From positions 7,709,610 through 7,773,609 of the forward strand of contig NC_033623.1 in the NCBI RefSeq assembly GCF_001540865.1: a stretch of 64,000 nucleotides of DNA, read 5' to 3'. This DNA is from Ananas comosus. Its lineage: Eukaryota > Streptophyta > Magnoliopsida > Poales > Bromeliaceae. Positions 61,989 through 64,000 of this stretch are shown here, piece after piece. The number at the start of each line of letters is the position of its first letter. Position 1 is the first letter of the stretch. The notes below the pieces were generated by a model. It saw only the letters and a list, made by a program, of their open reading frames with translations. It did not search any database and was not told the DNA's origin. The translations under genes were made by a program, and so were the position numbers.

Positions 61989-63785
61989 TGTAACACACTA
62001 GACCTTTGCAAATTGCGAGGTTCGAGTGTTTGGACTGTGTCCTGAGCTTTTCCAGATTTTCTGGTGGGTCGTTGACAGTGTTCCGACCTATGGTTTGAAT
62101 CCCGAGAATTGTAGTATTTTATGTAGCGCTAAGGTCACTAAAGAGTTGGACTTAGGNACTTAGAACGCATGCTTGACATGGTTGGACATATCGACATTAA
62201 GTGGCATAGGCTAGAATGGATACAAAGAGTAAGCTAATGTCATAAAACGGCATTAGGCTTGGACTAGACATGAACTTAGCAAACTAGGGTCATAAAACGG
62301 CATTAGACTTGATGGATATGTAAATTGCATGTGCATGTTATTATTATGAGAATTATGCCAAGTTAATAGTCGCATTGGAAAAAAATCATATGTAGCAATA
62401 TGAGAACACGCTAGAGAGCATGTGTATTAATCTATTATTGATAAGAACAAGCTAACGTCATAAAGAGACATGGAATGTGAATTGGGCTTAGATTATAGCA
62501 ATGTTTAAGTGTCATAAAGAGGCACTAAACATAGTGAATGTGGGAACTTCACCTTAAGATTTGGACTTAGTAAAGCTAAGGTCATTGACATCGAAATTAT
62601 CGAACGGTTAAACCTCCACATTGAGACATAATACTAGACCTTTGGGTTACTAGTGACTGTTACCATGTTAGAGACATGATGATTGGATACTTGAGGTTTT
62701 GACCATGCTTGCTTGCCATTTGTGCTCATACGCACATGCTTGTGAGGGTCGCTCCCCACAAGCCGGCACTCCGGAGTTAGCCTACGCGACTTATGTTCGC
62801 CCGTGCGGTATCGAGTAGCCTACGGGGCCTGGAGGGATAGACTCATTCCTAGAGTGGGAATGCTGGAGCTACCACTGGCACTTAGGCGGCACAAGCCGGA
62901 CTACACCCGTGTAGATCCTGAATGAGATTGAACCAGAATACTACAACAAGTTGACAATCACTACTAGATAGGTTATAGTAGTTGGATTTTCTTGACATGC
63001 TATGGCATAGGGTTGGACTTTTGGGATACTTAGTGTACTTGACATTATCGCTTATTGCATTGTAGTACACCTTGCTGCCATGATAGTACATACTAGATAT
63101 GTAGTGGGCTCTGGAATATATATGTCACACTTTATAGCATTACTTGTTGCATCATGATACAGTGTTTAAGTTTTGGGCATATTAGATCATGTAGAGTAGA
63201 TGTACTCCATGTTGACATTCAGAATACTTGTGGCACACTAGAGTAGCATCTTAATTTCATGCTTCAATTACTGTTGATATTTCCTGTTAACATTATTTGC
63301 TCGTTTTGGGCCTAGTGGTGCAATTTGGTGCAGGTCAGTAATTGCCCACTGGGAACTATAATTTATAGTTCTCACGCCCCCTGTTTTATGTTTTCTTTCA
63401 GAGCCTTCCACTCCGGGAGAGGCTCGGGATCGCGGGAAAGGTTTCGCCTCGAGTTAGCTATCGAGGGACTTGGTGTTAGGTGGCCCACCTCTCTTTTGTT
63501 TTCTTTTGGAGAGGTTGTGAGAGTTTTGTACCTGGTTATAGAGACCACCCTATTTTTGTATCTTGAGATTTATGATGTATCAATTTACTTTATGCTTTAG
63601 TAGTATGATTATCTCTTGATCCTACCTGATGTTAGAACCTAGCTATATACTTGCTCTGATATCTCTAGTTGTAGATCTTCTCATGCTTTACTCTTCCGCT
63701 TTTGTGTAGACGCCTTATATGTGTAGACATATGGCGGGTCTGGGCGCGCACGGGGCGGGCCTATGCCAGGTCCCGGGGCGTGACA
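61989..63785 (+). mobile_element. Solo LTR D with internal assembly gap
   Basis: Starts TGTAACACACTAGACC, ends GGGGCGTGACA, target duplication CCCTC at 61984-61988 and 63786-63790. It is about 1.1 kb shorter than LTR C. The missing part corresponds to about 55350-56430 of C and falls exactly at the N (62157), so the shortness is probably an assembly collapse. Retains the hairpin block (62705-62790) and GGGAACTATAATTTATAGTTC near 63351. Confidence 0.9.
62157..62157. other. Assembly gap (single N)
   Basis: Marks the point where LTR D jumps from its first 170 bp to the part equivalent to 56430 in LTR C. Confidence 0.9.
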
Positions 63786-64000
63786 CCCTCTCTCTAAAAG
63801 CTCTCTACAAGGTGGATTAAAGGAGGATTGGGAGGAGATTTGGAGCTTTTGAAGTTGTTGGTCTCTCCTACAAGGTGGATATTGGAGAGCTAATGGGCTA
63901 AGGTGAGTTCTTATGAAATGATGATACTAGGGTTTGATCTTGTACTCTAAATCTCTGAGATTTGATCCTCTCACATGGTTAGAAACCTAGTAGAGGCTTT

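Larger units (their letters stand above)
61520..64000 (+). mobile_element. Outer LTR E, split by LTR D, runs off the window
   Basis: Starts TGTAACATACCAAAAC like LTR A, interrupted after CCCTC at 61988 and resuming at 63786. The resumed text (CTACAAGGTGGA..., GCTAAGGTGAGTT) parallels LTR A near 29965-30005. Its own right end lies outside. Carries GTACCGGTAC-type motifs at 61748-61840. Confidence 0.8.

Overview
This is nuclear DNA of a flowering plant, most likely a monocot. The signs are intron-bearing NPF transporter genes, Tourist-type and Mutator-type MITEs, a tRNA-derived SINE whose tail matches an L1 LINE, a Helitron, and many solo LTRs. Only two host genes are visible. Both encode NRT1/PTR-family transporters closest to the NPF5.2 (PTR3) group, lie on the + strand, and look like a dispersed tandem duplication. 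The species cannot be fixed from this sequence; a non-grass monocot such as pineapple is a low-confidence guess.

Layout. 0.5-3.7 kb: a decayed Mutator-like transposase (minus strand). 4.0-5.35 kb: two adjacent families of short palindromes around a GA-rich tract. 5.96-13.68 kb: NPF copy 1, whose 4.9-kb second intron holds a 5'-truncated retroposon, a SINE and a 1.2-kb TIR element. No first exon is visible and it has one more intron than copy 2. 14.1-17.4 kb: a non-autonomous PIF/Harbinger-like element. 17.5-32.8 kb: two copies of a composite cassette built from successive tandem arrays, interrupted by two LTRs, a Mutator-type MITE and a Helitron with exact borders. 33.9-38.7 kb: NPF copy 2, an apparently intact four-exon gene for 590 residues. 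39.2-39.9 kb: a solo LTR with a 5-bp target duplication. 40.4-45.6 kb: a decayed L1 LINE (minus). 46.5-53.8 kb: a third composite cassette, inverted, with a similar module order but different unit sequences, split by a solo LTR. 53.8-64 kb: nested copies of one long-LTR family (starts TGTAA, ends GTGACA).

How it fits together. The NPF pair would act at membranes in proton-coupled nitrate or peptide uptake. Everything else is repetitive and built by nested insertion. For most insertions the target duplication or the restored host sequence can be read directly, so the order of events can be reconstructed. No LTR copy retains gag-pol. Three single-N gaps all fall inside copies of the same LTR family. 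No RNA genes, CRISPR arrays or bacterial-type features were found.
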